Shown: piece after piece, positions 40,492 to 41,314 of the stretch
Layout of the letters: each line of letters begins with the position of its first letter
Numbering within the stretch: position 1 is the stretch's first letter
Origin: an uncultured Azospirillum sp.
GTDB lineage: Bacteria; Pseudomonadota; Alphaproteobacteria; RF32; CAG-239
Length of the DNA: 41,314 nucleotides
Assembly (NCBI GenBank): GCA_902489795.1
Contig: CABUBU010000015.1
Coordinates: 1 to 41,314, forward strand
Direction: 5' to 3'
The notes under the pieces: model-generated
What the model was told of the DNA's origin: nothing
Database searches by the model: none
Seen by the model: only the letters and a program-made list of their open reading frames with translations
Made by a program: the position numbers and the translations under genes

Positions 40492-40842
40492 TTATAAAAC
40501 ATCCGGCGGGGAAACTTCTTCCTTTTCCCCGACTTTCCCTACCCGGTTATGCACGACCGGTTCCCGACGACGGTACTTTTCTTTCTCCTGTTCGCTGATC
40601 CCCTGAGGAGGAAAACTGCCGGGTTTCCTGTCTACCAGCTCAATGCCGATCCCTTTACCATAAAAGTCAAGCAGCAGTTTGTAGGCGCTCCACTGGGCGG
40701 TACTGCCAAGCTCAAGCTGGTCTATCATCTGCCACGGAACACCGCTTTGTTTGGCCGCATGCTCCAGGCGAATCCCGTGATTGCGGCGGTATTCGCCCAA
40801 TTTCCGGCCGATTTTTTGTTTGAGGTGAAGTTTGGATTTCAT
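40492..40842 (-). CDS. Helix-turn-helix (XRE-like) DNA-binding protein
   Basis: A 116-residue protein. Residues 8-60 resemble a Cro/C1-type helix-turn-helix: IGRKLGEYRRNHGIRLEHAAKQSGVPWQMIDQLELG-like helices, with the recognition helix near PWQMIDQLE. The rest is a basic, disordered-looking tail rich in Lys, Arg and Pro. It is probably a transcriptional regulator; target unknown. AAGGAG is well placed before the ATG. Two terminator-like hairpins lie in the leader region upstream, so it is either well insulated or attenuated. Confidence 0.7.
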   Translation of the reverse strand: MKSKLHLKQKIGRKLGEYRRNHGIRLEHAAKQSGVPWQMIDQLELGSTAQWSAYKLLLDFYGKGIGIELVDRKPGSFPPQGISEQEKEKYRRREPVVHNRVGKVGEKEEVSPPDVL

Positions 40843-40884
40843 GTTTGTAACTCCTTAATTTTGTTTATGATAAAAAACAAAACT

Positions 40885-40905
40885 CACCTTGATAAAACCA
40901 AGGTG
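40885..40905 (-). terminator. Terminator-like hairpin in the HTH gene leader
   Basis: CACCTTG (40885-40891) pairs with CAAGGTG (40899-40905), followed on the minus strand by a T-rich stretch. It lies 43 nt before the HTH gene start, so it ends an upstream minus-strand transcript or attenuates this gene. Confidence 0.55.
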
Positions 40906-40919
40906 ACGGGATTGCTAAG

Positions 40920-40949
40920 CAAAAACAACCGTTGCTCCGGTTGTTTTTG
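40920..40949. terminator. Strong bidirectional terminator
   Basis: Twelve-base-pair stem (40920-40931 with 40938-40949) that contains A5 and T5 tracts, so it can act on either strand. No protein gene ends nearby on the right. Confidence 0.75.
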
Positions 40950-41040
40950 TCTGCAAAATCTTTGCAACATCTTAATGAGCAAGGAAAACGTGAGCGACCG
41001 CGGCGAATTTAGATGCCTAAGTGAAGAGAACTGTTAGCGA

Positions 41041-41170
41041 ACAGTCTGCTTTATTCGTCATATCAATAAAGATACGCTTATATCAGCAGCTCCCTCTTAA
41101 AGGGAAACATGTTTTTCGCTAAAGGAGCTCTGACACTCCGCACCCGGCCTCCCGGATGCGGGATTGATAT
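41041..41170. ncRNA. Candidate structured RNA, identity unknown
   Basis: No protein gene is seen in 40950-41260. ATATCAAT (41060-41067) and ATTGATAT (41163-41170) could close a domain of about 110 nt. Inside it are AGCTCC/GGAGCT (about 41080-41130) and a G+C-rich hairpin CCGCA-CCGG/CCGG-TGCGG near 41138-41161. Read on the minus strand, a transcript would end at the terminator at 40920-40949. It does not match tmRNA, SRP RNA or RNase P RNA motifs that I know. Strand and function are open. Confidence 0.35.
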
Positions 41171-41260
41171 TAAAGAAATTGCCGCCCGTTGGCAAGCGGA
41201 AATTTAATCAGGCTTTTTTGAGGGGGAGAGAAAGCGAAAAAAGCTTGGCAAGAGGGAACA

Positions 41261-41314
41261 GAGGAAGAGGAAGAGGAAGAGGAAGAGGAAGAGGAAGAGG
41301 AAGAGGAAGAGGAA
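41261..41314. repeat. GAGGAA hexamer microsatellite at the window edge
   Basis: Nine perfect copies of GAGGAA run from 41261 to the last base of the window. A similar purine-rich stretch precedes it. The tract is prone to slippage and may continue beyond the edge. Confidence 0.95.

Noticed and set aside
40978..41037. Small peptide gene beginning MSKENVSDRG
   Set aside because: A 19-codon frame with no ribosome site or promoter; too short to support, and it lies in the region of possible RNA structure.
41041..41170. tmRNA or 6S RNA
   Set aside because: No tag-peptide reading frame, no tRNA-like acceptor end and no recognisable 6S open-bubble pattern; left as unidentified.

Overview
The window comes from a Gram-negative bacterium, most likely an alphaproteobacterium. 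It encodes an Mla-type (MlaE/MlaF/MlaD) lipid transport operon, the OpgG/OpgH glucan pathway, a class IIA HAD phosphatase of a type common in Alphaproteobacteria, and a DUF3768 protein. Acid-stress genes (adiC-adiA, hdeD) and a lactaldehyde reductase (fucO) would suit a gut or host-associated life, but that is inference. The standard code is in use: TGA ends many genes, several in ATGA overlaps.

Layout. 1-3621: an A+T-rich segment with a large tyrosine integrase pointing away from tRNA-Gln(TTG), so probably the integrase end of a genomic island continuing beyond the left edge. It carries three small coupled genes (unknown, DUF3768, and a protein with a papain-like Cys/His/Asp pattern). 3697-4572: no gene, two copies of a ~133-bp repeat. 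4573-10328: a lipoprotein hydrolase, an unknown protein, the arginine-dependent acid-resistance operon adiC-adiA, and a small secreted protein. 10490-20163: a large MscS-type channel; an opgG-unknown-opgH-L,D-transpeptidase operon with overlapping genes; a CNNM/CorC-type CBS protein; and two envelope proteins. 20320-20963: the decayed remains of an FMN-dependent lactate dehydrogenase (lldD-like). 21195-24095: a CHAP-like secreted hydrolase with a nonsense codon in its likely leader, hdeD, a three-copy 124-bp tandem repeat, and an HAD phosphatase whose 3' end is the repeated sequence.

24235-27248 is the most unusual locus: four tightly packed genes for an HNH-like nuclease, a SUKH-type immunity protein, a small protein and a zeta-toxin-like kinase, apparently two toxin/antidote pairs in one transcript. 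28517-31210: fucO, then a compact envelope-stress module (single-pass membrane protein, ECF sigma factor, Spy/CpxP-like periplasmic protein) laid out like CnrYXH, with an ECF-like promoter in front. 31339-35820 (minus strand): mlaE-mlaF-mlaD-PqiC-like lipoprotein followed, with overlap, by a membrane-less FtsK-type ATPase. 35900-40842: MATE exporter, two small membrane-anchored proteins, mutT, gltX and an HTH protein. The right edge holds stacked terminator hairpins, a possible structured RNA, and a GAGGAA hexamer tract running off the end.

All calls are made by reading the sequence; no database search was possible.
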